A stretch of 64,000 nt of DNA, from NCBI RefSeq assembly GCF_017921815.1, contig NZ_JAGEMM010000005.1, positions 186,001-250,000 of the forward strand. Direction: 5' to 3'. Below the pieces are notes generated by a model, which saw nothing but the letters and a program-made list of their open reading frames with translations, was not told the origin of the DNA and made no database searches. The position numbers and the translations under genes were made by a program. Source of the stretch: Microvirga antarctica. GTDB lineage: Bacteria; Pseudomonadota; Alphaproteobacteria; Rhizobiales; Beijerinckiaceae. Positions 1 through 8,671 of the stretch are shown here, in pieces. Numbering within the stretch: the first letter of the stretch is position 1; every line of letters begins with the position of its first letter.

Positions 1-312
1 CAGGGGCGCGTCTGACCGCCGCTGCAGAAACGCCGCCTCCTCCGCGCGCACGAGCGGATGGACGATGGCCTCGAGCTGGCGCAGGCGCGCGGGATCGCCG
101 AGGACCGCCTGTCCGAGGCGCGCGCGATCGACGACACCATCTGACACGGTCCCCGGAAACGCCGCCGCGATCAGCGGCGCGGCGCGTCCCCGATAGAGCG
201 CGTGCACCGCCGCATCCGCGTCGTGGACCGGTACCCCGAGGCGGCGGAAGATCGCCGCCGTGGCGGATTTCCCCATGCCGATCGATCCGGTGAGTCCGAG
301 AATAAAGGACAT
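1..312 (-). CDS. coaE: dephospho-CoA kinase, N-terminal part (runs off the window)
   Basis: CoaE phosphorylates dephospho-CoA in the last step of coenzyme A synthesis in the cytoplasm. Reading leftward from the ATG at 312 gives 104 residues before the window edge. They start [16 protein letters not shown], with the P-loop GSIGMGKS at residues 9-16, followed by the HDAD segment typical of the family. The C-terminal half, including the lid and CoA region, lies outside the window. The start codon directly abuts the aroE stop (313-315), so the two are co-transcribed and probably translationally coupled. coaE next to aroE and maf is the usual arrangement in Hyphomicrobiales. Confidence 0.93.
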   Translation of the reverse strand, partial: MSFILGLTGSIGMGKSATAAIFRRLGVPVHDADAAVHALYRGRAAPLIAAAFPGTVSDGVVDRARLGQAVLGDPARLRQLEAIVHPLVRAEEAAFLQRRSDAPL

Positions 313-1158
313 TCAGTTCCCCGACAGATCGCGCAGGATGACCGCCTCGAGAGCGGGCGTGACCTGCGGCGTGACGCCGAACCAGCGGGCAAAGCCCGGC
401 ACGGCCTGATGCAGCAGCATGCCGAGGCCGCCGACAATCCGCAAACCGTGCTTTTCGGCATCGCGCAGGAGAGCGGTCTTCAGCGGCGCGTAGATGAGAT
501 CCGCCACGATGGCGTCGTGTTTGGCAGAGGACAGATCGAGGTCGAGGGGAGGCTGTCGGGTCATCCCCAGAGACGTCGTGTTGACGATAAGGCCCGCCTG
601 CGGCACCAGCGCCGGAAGGGCCTCCCACGTCGCCGAGACCAGCGCCGGGCCGCCCTCGCGGGCCAGATCCTGCACGAGCGCGTCGGCCTTCCCGGTCGTG
701 CGGTTGACCACGAGAATGCGCCGCATCGCGCAATCCTGAAGACCCGCCACGACCGCACGGGCGGCGCCGCCAGCCCCGATCACAAGAGCGGTATCCACGC
801 TGGCTGCCCAGTTCGTCCCCACGCTTTGAACAAGGTTGTCCACAAAGCCTGCCGCATCGGTGTTGTCGCCCCACAGGACGCCGTCCTCGAGCCACACCGT
901 GTTGACTGCCCCGATCCGTTCCGCCCGGGCGGTGCGCCGCGCGACGGTTGCAAAGGCCGCTTCCTTGTGGGGGATCGTCACATTGCCGCCGGCGAAACCC
1001 CGGGCGGAAAGCGATGTCAGGAAATCCTTGAATTCGGCTGGCGGGACGTCGATGCGCTCATAGGAGCCTGCAAGCCCAAGCTCGCCGATCCAGTGGCCGT
1101 GGATGAGCGGCGAGCGGGAGTGGCGAATCGGGTGTCCGACCACGAAGGCCTTGATCAT
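313..1158 (-). CDS. aroE: shikimate dehydrogenase (NADP+)
   Basis: AroE reduces 3-dehydroshikimate to shikimate in the aromatic amino acid pathway. The 281-residue protein has the usual family length. The shikimate-binding SRSP motif lies at residues 14-17, the catalytic lysine in NVTIPHK at residue 65, the catalytic aspartate in NTDAAGF at about 101, and the NADP-binding GAGGAAR at about 128-134. I chose the ATG at 1158 (MIKAFVVGHP) because the family motif HSRSP then falls at the expected distance. The open frame continues upstream into maf sequence but shows no AroE similarity there. It is the middle member of the leftward maf-aroE-coaE run; 46 bases separate it from maf. Confidence 0.96.
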   Translation of the reverse strand: MIKAFVVGHPIRHSRSPLIHGHWIGELGLAGSYERIDVPPAEFKDFLTSLSARGFAGGNVTIPHKEAAFATVARRTARAERIGAVNTVWLEDGVLWGDNTDAAGFVDNLVQSVGTNWAASVDTALVIGAGGAARAVVAGLQDCAMRRILVVNRTTGKADALVQDLAREGGPALVSATWEALPALVPQAGLIVNTTSLGMTRQPPLDLDLSSAKHDAIVADLIYAPLKTALLRDAEKHGLRIVGGLGMLLHQAVPGFARWFGVTPQVTPALEAVILRDLSGN

Positions 1159-1204
1159 CGGGTTTTCCTCAACCGGATCGGCAGGGCGGGGTGCATGGTC
1201 ATGT

Positions 1205-1831
1205 CTACCAGGCGAGACAGCCGAGGCGACGAAGGTCCGCCAGGAGCGGCAGCAACGGCAGACCCAGGATGGTGGTGTGGTCGCCAGTGACCGTCTCGAA
1301 CAGGTGCACGCCCAGCGTCTCGATTTCGTAGCAGCCCACGCTTGAGAGCGCGCGATCGCCTGCCCAATCGAGATAGGCGTCAAGCGCCGCATCGTCGAGA
1401 GGCCGCATGGCAAGGGACGCTCTGGCGTGAAACTCCGCCACGACCAAGCCATCCCGCGCCAGGCACCCGGCGCTGTGGAGGACGTGCGTCCTGCCAGACA
1501 GGCTCTTCAACTGGCGGAAGGCGGCTTCGCGATCCGACGGCTTGTGGAAGATGCGGCCTTCGCAGGCCAGCACCTGATCGCCTCCGAGAACGAGGCGGCC
1601 AGCCTGCGTCGCGCTCACGGCGAGCGCCTTTGCGCGGGCAAGCCGTGCCGACAGGCCTGCCGGATCCACGGCGTTCGCGGCGTCGTCACCCTCGACGGCA
1701 CGCTCATCGATTCGCGGGGCTTGTGTCTCAACGGGAAGCCCCGCGCGCTCCAGCAGGAGACGCCGGGTCGGGCTGGTCGAGGCGAGCAGGAGCGGCTGCG
1801 CCTCCCGCCACACGGAAAAAGGCGCGCTCAT
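1205..1831 (-). CDS. maf: Maf-like nucleotide pyrophosphatase
   Basis: Maf proteins hydrolyse nucleoside triphosphates, often non-canonical or methylated ones, to monophosphates as house-cleaning enzymes. The 208-residue protein opens with the family signature [11 protein letters not shown] (residues 13-23), the Maf substrate loop. It carries the catalytic aspartate in VLGGDQVL (D85) and the KP segment near residue 97 (HKPSD). The ATG at 1831 overlaps the ppsR stop in an ATGA configuration, which suggests translational coupling. Substrate class (dTTP/UTP type or YceF type) cannot be fixed from reading alone. Confidence 0.93.
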   Translation of the reverse strand: MSAPFSVWREAQPLLLASTSPTRRLLLERAGLPVETQAPRIDERAVEGDDAANAVDPAGLSARLARAKALAVSATQAGRLVLGGDQVLACEGRIFHKPSDREAAFRQLKSLSGRTHVLHSAGCLARDGLVVAEFHARASLAMRPLDDAALDAYLDWAGDRALSSVGCYEIETLGVHLFETVTGDHTTILGLPLLPLLADLRRLGCLAW

Positions 1832-2658
1832 TCGGCGATGAAGCGCAGGCGGTGATCCCGATACAGATCGAGGATCGCCGCCGCCGTCTCCTCGATTGAC
1901 CGGCGCGTCACATCGATGGATGGCCAGTTGTGGCGCTGAAACAGCCGCCGGGATGCGGCGATCTCCTCCGCCACCGCATTGCGGTCCACATAAGCCGTGT
2001 CGTCATCCGCCTTGAGCGAAAGGAGGCGGTTCTGGCGGATCTGGACGATCCGCTCCGGCGTCGCCACGAGCCCGACGATCAGGGGCTTGCGGGTGGTCTC
2101 CAGCACGGCCGGCGGCGGCATGCCGGGAATCAGCGGAATGTTGGCGGTCTTCATGCCGCGATGGGCGAGGTAGATCGCCGTCGGCGTCTTCGACGTCCGG
2201 CTGACGCCGAGCAGCACCACATCGGCCTCTTCCAGATCGTGCGGCAGATGGCCGTCGTCATGCATCAGCGTGAAATTCATCGCGTCGATGCGCTTGAAAT
2301 ATTCGGCGTTCAGCATGTGCTGCGCACCGGGGCGCGCCGTGGAAGCGGCGCCGAGATAGGATTGCAGGAGGGAATGGACCGGCTCCAGCACCGAGAGGTG
2401 CGGCGAACTGGTGGCCCGGCAGGTCTCCTCGAGGCGGCTTGCCAGTTCGCGCTCTACGATCGTGTAGAGAACGATGCCGGGCGCGGCTTCGATTTCCGAC
2501 AGGACCCGTTCGAGCTGCGTGTTCGAGCGCACGAGCGGGTAGACGTGCTCGATGGCCGCGATCCCCTCGTATTGGGCAACCGCGGCGCGCGCGACGGTGA
2601 TCAGCGTTTCGCCGGTCGAATCGGACACGAGATGGAGATGGAAATAGCTGCGCCCCAC
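1828..2658 (-). CDS. ppsR: pyruvate,phosphate dikinase / PEP synthase regulatory protein (DUF299 kinase-phosphorylase)
   Basis: This family both inactivates (ADP-dependent phosphorylation) and reactivates (Pi-dependent dephosphorylation) PPDK or PEP synthase. Its nucleotide-binding loop [10 protein letters not shown] is at residues 151-160, and the N-terminus [13 protein letters not shown] is diagnostic. I chose the GTG start at 2658: AGGAGG lies eight bases upstream and the protein is then 276 residues, normal for the family. Homologues of this gene (RP001 of Rickettsia) border the replication origin on the side opposite hemE in several alphaproteobacteria. That is exactly the arrangement here, with the start facing the 379-bp gap at 2659-3037. 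Confidence 0.93.
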   Translation of the reverse strand: MGRSYFHLHLVSDSTGETLITVARAAVAQYEGIAAIEHVYPLVRSNTQLERVLSEIEAAPGIVLYTIVERELASRLEETCRATSSPHLSVLEPVHSLLQSYLGAASTARPGAQHMLNAEYFKRIDAMNFTLMHDDGHLPHDLEEADVVLLGVSRTSKTPTAIYLAHRGMKTANIPLIPGMPPPAVLETTRKPLIVGLVATPERIVQIRQNRLLSLKADDDTAYVDRNAVAEEIAASRRLFQRHNWPSIDVTRRSIEETAAAILDLYRDHRLRFIAE

Positions 2659-3037
2659 GAAACAGGCCTCCTGTATGAGGGGTTGATGAGTGTGGATAGA
2701 ACGCCTGTTCGGCGCCGTCCACCAAAGACCCCTGTGCGCAAGTCGGCAAACCATCAACAGCACCGTCCGACGGGCGTGCTCTGCGATGGCATTTTGGGAG
2801 AATCAGGCACGAATCAGGCAAACGGCTTCGAGTCGAATCTGGCGTCAGCGCGTTAGGGATCTGTTAAGGTTTAACAATTCGGCAAGGATTGTGGCGGCGC
2901 TGCCTTACCCGTTAATGGATGGTTAACGGGCCGGCCCATGTGGATGGGTTGTGGACGGGCTTGCGGCGTCATGAATCACGGCCCAAGAGAAACAACAGAT
3001 TCAAGATTCATTTCTTTTCTTTAGTTAGAGAGCCCCT
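2659..3037. other. candidate chromosomal replication origin (oriC) between ppsR and hemE
   Basis: The 379-bp gap between divergent ppsR and hemE holds several origin-type features. There are three DnaA-box-like sequences: TGTGGATAG at 2691, and TGTGGATGG at 2939 and TGTGGACGG at 2950, eleven bases apart. A full CtrA-type box lies at 2912-2927, and a weaker TTAG-N7-TTAA with an extra TTAAC lies at 2853-2875. Seven GANTC methylation motifs start at 2800, 2811, 2830, 2835, 2973, 2998 and 3005. An AT-rich tract (about 2985-3027) precedes hemE and could be the unwinding element. The location matches the Caulobacter origin, between hemE and RP001 (the ppsR homologue). None of the DnaA boxes is a perfect consensus. 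Origin function is inferred, not shown. Confidence 0.72.
2912..2927. promoter_or_regulatory. CtrA-type box in the candidate origin
   Basis: The sequence is TTAA-N7-TTAAC, a full match to the alphaproteobacterial CtrA recognition pattern. Read on the other strand it contains the preferred half-site TTAACCAT. In Caulobacter, CtrA binding at the origin represses initiation and the hemE-side promoter. The box here lies 111 bases upstream of the hemE start codon. Confidence 0.7.
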
Positions 3038-4081
3038 GTGCACGAACGTTCCGATAAAGCGATTCTCCGCGTCCTCGATGGCGAGCCGGTCTGGCCGCTG
3101 CCGATCTGGATCATGCGCCAGGCAGGCCGCTATCTGCCGGAATACCGGGAGATCCGGAAACAGGCCGGATCCTTTCTCGATCTCTGCTACACGCCGCGTC
3201 TTGCCGAGGAGGTGACCCTCCAGCCGATCCGGCGTTTCGGGTTCGATGCCGCCATCATGTTCTCGGATATCCTCGTGATCCCGCATGCGTTGGGGCAGGA
3301 CGTACGCTTCGTCGAGAACGAAGGGCCGAAGCTCGAACCCATCACATCGCTTGCCGATCTCGACAGGCTCTCCGACGAGATGCCCATCGAGCGGCTGTCG
3401 CCGGTTTTCGAGACCCTCGACCGCCTGCGCTCGTCCCTGCCGCGCGAAACAACGCTTCTGGGCTTCTGCGGCGCTCCCTGGACGGTCGCCAGCTACATGA
3501 TCGCCGGCAAGGGCACGCCCGATCAGGCGCCGGCGCGGCTGACCGCCTATCGGGATCCGGCTTTCATGCAGGCCCTCATCGACAGGCTGGTGCGGGCTTC
3601 GACCGCCTATCTGATCCGCCAGATCGACGCGGGCGCCGAGGCGGTGCAGATCTTCGAGAGTTTCGGATCGGCCCTGCCGCCGGCCCTGTTCGATCGGCTG
3701 TCGCTGGAACCGATCCGCCAGATGGTCGAGGGTCTGAAGGCGGCGCGGCCGCACGCCAGGGTGATCGTGTTCGTGCGTGGCGGTGGGCCCAACCTCCATC
3801 GCTTTGCGTCCGCGCGGGTCGGCGATGCGTTGGCGCTTGACTGGACTCTCGACCCGGCCCGTGTTCTTCCCACTCTGCCGGATGGCATCGCCACCCAGGG
3901 CAACCTCGATCCGCTCGCGCTGGTCGCCGGCGGCGAGCCGCTCATGCAGGGCATCGATCACATCCTGGCCTCCGTGCGCGGCCGGCCACACATTTTCAAC
4001 CTGGGTCATGGCATCGTGCCCGAGACCCCTATCGACCACGTGGCGCAGCTCATCGCTCGCGTCCGCGGCAGCGGGACCTGA
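3038..4081 (+). CDS. hemE: uroporphyrinogen decarboxylase
   Basis: HemE decarboxylates the four acetate side chains of uroporphyrinogen III to give coproporphyrinogen III in haem synthesis. The 347-residue length is normal. Residues 22-37 contain the family signature PIWIMRQAGRYLPEYR, and GFCGAPWTVASYMI follows in the middle of the barrel. The GTG at 3038 is used as start; no in-frame ATG precedes the conserved MRQAGR segment closely enough. The stop is separated from the ATG of hemJ by a single base, so the two haem genes form an operon. Upstream lies the candidate origin, so its promoter is likely embedded in origin sequence. Confidence 0.97.
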   Translation: MHERSDKAILRVLDGEPVWPLPIWIMRQAGRYLPEYREIRKQAGSFLDLCYTPRLAEEVTLQPIRRFGFDAAIMFSDILVIPHALGQDVRFVENEGPKLEPITSLADLDRLSDEMPIERLSPVFETLDRLRSSLPRETTLLGFCGAPWTVASYMIAGKGTPDQAPARLTAYRDPAFMQALIDRLVRASTAYLIRQIDAGAEAVQIFESFGSALPPALFDRLSLEPIRQMVEGLKAARPHARVIVFVRGGGPNLHRFASARVGDALALDWTLDPARVLPTLPDGIATQGNLDPLALVAGGEPLMQGIDHILASVRGRPHIFNLGHGIVPETPIDHVAQLIARVRGSGT

Positions 4082-4082
4082 C

Positions 4083-4508
4083 ATGGCGTATCTCTGGATC
4101 AAGGCGTTCCACGTCATCGCGGTCATCAGCTGGATGGCCGGCATGCTGTATCTGCCGCGCCTGTTCGTCTACCACAGCGAGACGCAGCCCCATTCGATCC
4201 AGTCCGACACGTTCAAGATCATGGAGCGCCGGCTGCTCAAGGCGATCATGACGCCGGCGATGATCGTCACCTGGATTCTCGGGTTGGTCCTCATCTGGCA
4301 GGGCGGCTGGATGACGTCCGGCTGGCTCCACGCGAAGCTGCTCTTCGTGCTCCTGCTCAGCGGGGCTCACGGATTCCTGGCCAAGACCGTCAAGGATTTC
4401 GCTGCCGACCGTAACGTCAGGCCCGCGCGATTCTACCGGATGATCAATGAGGTCCCGACCGTCCTGATGATCGTGATCGTCCTTCTGGTGATCCTGAAAC
4501 CGTTCTGA
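4083..4508 (+). CDS. hemJ: protoporphyrinogen IX oxidase, HemJ type
   Basis: HemJ is the membrane protoporphyrinogen oxidase used by many bacteria that lack HemG and HemY. The 141-residue protein has four hydrophobic helices and the conserved histidine of the first helix (H10 in KAFHVIAVISWMAG). It also has the MLYLPRLFVYH segment and the HAKL histidine-lysine pair near residue 83, which has been implicated in haem binding and catalysis. Placement right after hemE supports the function. No ATP-binding or Rossmann motif is present, which excludes the flavin-dependent oxidases. Confidence 0.92.
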   Translation: MAYLWIKAFHVIAVISWMAGMLYLPRLFVYHSETQPHSIQSDTFKIMERRLLKAIMTPAMIVTWILGLVLIWQGGWMTSGWLHAKLLFVLLLSGAHGFLAKTVKDFAADRNVRPARFYRMINEVPTVLMIVIVLLVILKPF

Positions 4509-4619
4509 GAGCAGGGTTTCGCTCACATTTTGGCGATTGGCGGCCGGCCTGCCGGGAACTTGGGGTTAGGGGACTTGAGACCTGCGTCGATTGCGGTTAC
4601 ACAGGAGGTCTCTTCCCTG

Positions 4620-4673
4620 ATGACAGGTTGCGCTGCCCGGCCCCACAGGCTCTCCCCGAGCCGCGGTTCGTGA
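4620..4673 (+). CDS. possible 17-codon leader ORF upstream of rho
   Basis: The gap of 256 bases between hemJ and rho contains AGGAGG at 4603-4608 followed 11 bases later by an ATG. It opens a 17-codon reading frame ([17 protein letters not shown]) that ends 91 bases before rho. Rho is autoregulated in other bacteria through its leader, and E. coli has a short rhoL ORF there. I see no conserved peptide motif, so this may be a chance ORF. The strong ribosome-binding site is the only positive evidence. Confidence 0.25.
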   Translation: MTGCAARPHRLSPSRGS

Positions 4674-4764
4674 ACTGAGCGGCCCTGTCGAACGTTCCTT
4701 TTCATCTCCTCCGCGTGCAGCCGATGTCGCCTGTGCGCGCACATACCTTCGAGAGTTCTCCCCA

Positions 4765-6030
4765 ATGCGGGAAGTCAAACTTCAAGAACTGAAATCCAAA
4801 ACGCCCACCGAACTCATCGCATTCGCCGAGGAGCTCGAGGTCGAGAACGCCAGCACCATGCGCAAGCAGGAACTGATGTTCTCGATCCTGAAGCAGCTCG
4901 CGACCCGCGAGGTCGAGATCATCGGCGCGGGCGTCGTCGAGGTGCTGCAGGATGGCTTCGGCTTTCTGCGCTCAGCCGATTCGAACTATCTCTCCGGCCC
5001 CGACGACATCTACGTGTCGCCGAGCCAGATCCGGAAGTTCGGGTTGCGCACCGGCGACACCGTCGACGGCCCCATCCGCGGACCCAAGGAGGGCGAGCGC
5101 TATTTTGCGCTGCTCAAGGTCAACACCATCAATTTCGAGGATCCCGAGAAGATCCGGCACAAGGTCCATTTCGACAACCTGACGCCGCTCTTCCCCACCG
5201 AGCGCTTCAAGCTCGAGATCGAGGACCCGACCCGCAAGGATTACTCGCCGCGCATCATCGACATCGTGTCGCCGATCGGCAAAGGCCAGCGTGCCCTGAT
5301 CGTCGCCCCGCCGCGCACCGGCAAGACCGTGCTGATGCAGAACGTGGCGCAGTCGATTACCACCAACCATCCGGAATGCTACCTCATCGTCCTGCTCATC
5401 GACGAGCGGCCCGAGGAAGTCACCGACATGCAGCGCTCGGTGAAGGGAGAGGTCGTCGCCTCCACCTTCGACGAGCCCGCTTCCCGCCACGTGCAGGTCG
5501 CCGAAATGGTGATCGAGAAGGCCAAACGCCTGGTCGAACACGGTCGCGATGTGGTGATCCTGCTGGATTCTATCACCCGGCTCGGCCGCGCCTACAACAC
5601 GGTCGTGCCATCCTCCGGCAAGGTGCTGACCGGTGGTGTGGACGCCAACGCCCTGCAGCGTCCCAAGCGCTTCTTCGGCGCCGCCCGCAACATCGAAGAG
5701 GGGGGCTCGCTGACGATCATCGCGACTGCGCTCATCGATACGGGCTCGCGCATGGACGAGGTGATCTTCGAAGAGTTCAAGGGCACGGGCAATTCGGAAA
5801 TTATCCTCGACCGCAAGGTTGCGGACAAGCGCACCTTCCCGGCCATCGACATCACCCGTTCGGGCACCCGCAAGGAAGAGCTGCTGGTTCCGGCCGATAC
5901 CCTCAAGAAGATGTACGTCCTGCGCCGCATCCTCAATCCGATGGGCACGGTCGACGCGATCGAGTTCCTGCTCGACAAGCTGCGTCAGACCAAGTCGAAC
6001 GCCGAGTTCTTCGATTCCATGAACACCTGA
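4765..6030 (+). CDS. rho: transcription termination factor Rho
   Basis: Rho is the hexameric RNA-dependent ATPase that ends transcription at Rho-dependent sites. The 421-residue protein has the N-terminal helical domain (residues 1-45) and the cold-shock-like RNA-binding domain with DGFGFLRS (63-70). The Walker A loop APPRTGKT is at 181-188, followed by the [13 protein letters not shown] segment and the R-loop. The length is normal and no insertion is seen. It stands alone with its own 256-bp leader and a strong hairpin terminator just after the stop. Confidence 0.98.
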   Translation: MREVKLQELKSKTPTELIAFAEELEVENASTMRKQELMFSILKQLATREVEIIGAGVVEVLQDGFGFLRSADSNYLSGPDDIYVSPSQIRKFGLRTGDTVDGPIRGPKEGERYFALLKVNTINFEDPEKIRHKVHFDNLTPLFPTERFKLEIEDPTRKDYSPRIIDIVSPIGKGQRALIVAPPRTGKTVLMQNVAQSITTNHPECYLIVLLIDERPEEVTDMQRSVKGEVVASTFDEPASRHVQVAEMVIEKAKRLVEHGRDVVILLDSITRLGRAYNTVVPSSGKVLTGGVDANALQRPKRFFGAARNIEEGGSLTIIATALIDTGSRMDEVIFEEFKGTGNSEIILDRKVADKRTFPAIDITRSGTRKEELLVPADTLKKMYVLRRILNPMGTVDAIEFLLDKLRQTKSNAEFFDSMNT

Positions 6031-6055
6031 CGGCGTCACTATTCGTATCAAGCTC

Positions 6056-6089
6056 GCCCCGTTCCGGAGATCCCGGGACGGGGCTTTTT
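6056..6089 (+). terminator. intrinsic terminator of rho
   Basis: GCCCCGTTCC and GGGACGGGGC pair around a short loop, followed by five T residues, 26 bases after the rho stop codon. This is a canonical Rho-independent terminator, which is fitting for the rho gene itself. Confidence 0.88.
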
Positions 6090-6964
6090 CGTGATGAGGT
6101 GTTGAGCCGACGTGACCGTGTTGACGGGGCGGGCTCCATGGGGAACTTGCGGGTCTGATCCCGACTGGCGCAGGCCCAGGTTGTGACGCTTTCCCCGAGC
6201 CGCCCGGCGGATTGCACCAGGCCGTTTGGGTCATCCCGAAAGACCTTCGCACATCGCCTCTGTTTGTAGGGGAACTCACTCGGCAGCCGGGCATCACGTT
6301 GCCGGTCACGGGCTCAACACGTCCTTCACGCATCGATTCGCCCATGAAACGACAGACTGGCGCCTCCGGCGATCTAAAACTTATCGACGAGGGAGAGTGC
6401 GGCGGTCCCTCCGTTCGCACTTCCTCCGCCAGCCCGGCGCCGGAGAGGCGAATCAGTGATGTGGGAGGCTCGGCACGGCCTGGGAGCCGCATGTCCCAAG
6501 CCATGAGGGCGTGAGCAGGGAGGATCGGACGCCGTCCTTGGAGGAGGCAGAGGCCCAAGACCCTGCTGCATGACCGTCGCCGACCGTCGGCGGTCGCATG
6601 ATCGCCCTCACAGCCACTGGGGCCGACTCGCCCGCGGATCTCATCCGCCAGCAGGGTCTAGGGCTGCTGGGGCTTCTGGGCGCCATCGATGACCGGCGTG
6701 ACGTCGGCTCGGCATGACATCGGCCAGGCGGGAAATCCTGCGGCAACGGTGCCTTTGGGAGAGTCATCATTCAACACCAGCCCGGATCGGGCGTTGGCAC
6801 AGTGGCTGCGATCGGGCGGGCTTGCCTCCGAGCGGTCGTTCGTGATGATACCGCCTGCTTCGGTATCCGCCCACTTCCGGACGAGAGCCTGCTGGACCGA
6901 ATGTCCCGGACATACCAAGTCACCCCCCGTCGTTCATGAGACAGTGGCGGTCAAGGATTTTTGC
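6090..6964. other. 875-bp stretch with no recognisable gene
   Basis: Between the rho terminator and mnmE I find no protein family, RNA gene or repeat that I can name. The open frame of mnmE extends upstream to about 6689, but the encoded residues are low-similarity sequence and the MnmE family starts at MRSDD (6965). The short reading frames on both strands lack recognisable motifs. The stretch could hold a promoter or small RNA for mnmE, or a decayed gene. It is the largest non-coding interval in the window. Confidence 0.6.
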
Positions 6965-8278
6965 ATGCGGTCAGACGACACGATTTTCGCGCCGGCGTCC
7001 GGCTTCGGGCGGGCGGCCGTGTGCGTGGTGCGAATCAGCGGTCCCCAGAGTCGATTCATTCTCGAAACGATTGCCGGTCCGCTCCCCGCTCCCCGCCAGC
7101 TGGCTTTGCGCACGTTGCGGGATCCCGTCTCGGGCGAGAGCCTGGATCAGGCGCTGGTCGCGTTCATGCCCGGCCCTGGGAGTTTCACCGCTGAGGATCA
7201 GGCCGAGTTGCAGATCCACGGAGGGCTCGCGACCCAGGGGGCGGTCCTGCGTGCCGTGGGGGCGCTCCCGGGGTGTCGGGCGGCGGAGCCCGGTGAGTTC
7301 ACGCGGCGGGCTTTCCTCAATGGCCGCATGGATCTTACGCAGGTGGAGGGTCTTGCGGACCTCATCGACGCCGAGACCGAGGCGCAACGGCGTCAGGCTC
7401 TTCGGCATCTCGAAGGCCGCCTCGGCAATGTGGCCGAAGGCTGGCGCGAGGAGGTGCTGCAGGTGCTGGCCATGATCGAGGCCGGCCTCGACTTTTCGGA
7501 CGAGGGGGATGTTCCCGACGCCTTGGACGGGGTGATCGCTGCGCGGCTCGCGACCCTTGAGGCGTCTCTCCGGGAGGTTCTTGCGAGCCCCAGCGGAGAG
7601 CGACTGCGGGACGGGCTCATGGTGGTGCTGGCAGGGGTGCCGAATGCCGGAAAATCGACGCTCCTCAATGCGCTGGCCCGCCGGGACGTGGCGATCGTGT
7701 CGCCGATCGCCGGCACGACGCGGGATGTGATCGAGGTGCGCTGCGATCTGGGCGGGTTTCCCGTCACCATCGTCGACACAGCCGGCCTGCGGGAGACCGG
7801 GGATGCGGTGGAGCAGGAGGGCGTAAGGCGGGCCGAGGCGAGGGTCCAGCAGGCGGATCTGGTGCTCTGGCTTGTCCCACCGGACGCGGTTCCCGGCTCG
7901 GTCCCGAAAGGCCGGAAGGTTCTGCGAATCGGCACGAAGAGCGATTTGAATCGGATCCGTGATGGGTTCGATTGTCTCGTGTCAGCGGAGACGGGCGAAG
8001 GAATGGAGGCGCTTGTCGCGCGACTGCGCGCGGAGGCTGAGGCGGCCTTGGGGGGAGGGTCGGACGCCCTGTTGACGCGTGAGCGCCATCGGACGGCACT
8101 GACCGAGTGTCACGCCTCGTTGCTCACGGCCATGAGGATGCTGGAGGGCGCATTCCCGGGTGAGCTCGTGGCGGAGGAGGTGAGAATGGCCTCCCGGGCC
8201 TTGGGGCGTATCACCGGCCGCGTGGGGGTTGAGGATGTGCTCGACCGGCTTTTCGCAGGTTTTTGCATTGGAAAGTGA
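6965..8278 (+). CDS. mnmE: tRNA uridine-5-carboxymethylaminomethyl(34) synthesis GTPase MnmE
   Basis: MnmE works with MnmG to modify the wobble uridine of certain tRNAs. The 437-residue protein has the N-terminal folate-binding domain starting TIFAPASGFGRAAV. The G domain carries P-loop GVPNAGKSTLLNA, G2 GTTRDV and G3 VDTAGL. The C-terminus ends in FAGFCIGK, where the catalytic cysteine of the C-[IVL]-G-K motif sits. The ATG at 6965 gives the usual family N-terminus. Just after the stop lies a degraded second copy of its last 240 bases (8291-8523). mnmE, mnmG and rsmG form the classical gid block. Confidence 0.97.
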   Translation: MRSDDTIFAPASGFGRAAVCVVRISGPQSRFILETIAGPLPAPRQLALRTLRDPVSGESLDQALVAFMPGPGSFTAEDQAELQIHGGLATQGAVLRAVGALPGCRAAEPGEFTRRAFLNGRMDLTQVEGLADLIDAETEAQRRQALRHLEGRLGNVAEGWREEVLQVLAMIEAGLDFSDEGDVPDALDGVIAARLATLEASLREVLASPSGERLRDGLMVVLAGVPNAGKSTLLNALARRDVAIVSPIAGTTRDVIEVRCDLGGFPVTIVDTAGLRETGDAVEQEGVRRAEARVQQADLVLWLVPPDAVPGSVPKGRKVLRIGTKSDLNRIRDGFDCLVSAETGEGMEALVARLRAEAEAALGGGSDALLTRERHRTALTECHASLLTAMRMLEGAFPGELVAEEVRMASRALGRITGRVGVEDVLDRLFAGFCIGK

Positions 8279-8290
8279 CCTGCGGAATCC

Positions 8291-8523
8291 GAGGCGGCCT
8301 TGGGGGGAGGGGCGGATGCCTTGCTGACGCGTGAGCGCCATTGAACGGCATCACCAACGGTTACGCTTGGTGACTCGCCGCGTTGGGCATGCTGGAAGGG
8401 GCGTTGTCGGGAGAGCTTGTGGCGGGCAGGTCAGAATGGCCTCCCCGGCGTGTCACCCGCCGCGTGGGGGTTGAGGATGTGGTGGGCCCGCTCTTCGCAG
8501 GTTTTGTTTCCGAAAGTCACCTG
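8291..8523 (+). pseudogene. decayed tandem duplicate of the mnmE 3' end
   Basis: Bases 8291-8523 repeat 8039-8282 of mnmE in the same order and orientation, offset by 252 bases. The block from GAGGCGGCCTTGGGGGGAGG to the TGAGCGCCAT segment, and the later GTGGGGGTTGAGGATGTG and CGCAGGTTTT segments, are nearly identical. The middle carries substitutions and small deletions (233 versus 244 bases). The copy has no start, has an in-frame stop soon after the junction, and its CIGK equivalent has changed, so it cannot encode a working product. It looks like a slipped or unequal-exchange tandem duplication that is now decaying. Confidence 0.88.
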
Positions 8524-8599
8524 AAACATCGTGGACAAGCTGTTGACGGAGAGTCGGCAACCCGTGGATGACCGGTGAATAACGGCCGGGAGATGGGTG

Positions 8600-8615
8600 T
8601 GTTTCACGTGAAACA
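8600..8615. other. parS: parS centromere site (perfect 16-bp palindrome)
   Basis: TGTTTCACGTGAAACA matches the bacterial parS consensus at all 16 positions. It lies in the gap between mnmE and mnmG, 3.5 kb from parB and 5.6 kb from the candidate origin. ParB loads and spreads from such sites, and the site is normally found near oriC. Confidence 0.96.
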
Positions 8616-8671
8616 TTTTGTCCTTTGACGTCGGGGGAGGGACGGCGTACCTCCTGCGCTCGGAGTATCTC

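Noticed and set aside
6584..6599. A small repeat shared with 13211-13227 (CCGACSGTCGGCGGTC)
   Set aside because: Only about 16 bases match and the flanks do not; likely chance in GC-rich DNA.
6689..6964. A 92-residue N-terminal extension of MnmE
   Set aside because: The residues before MRSDD have no resemblance to MnmE and the family N-terminus starts at 6965.
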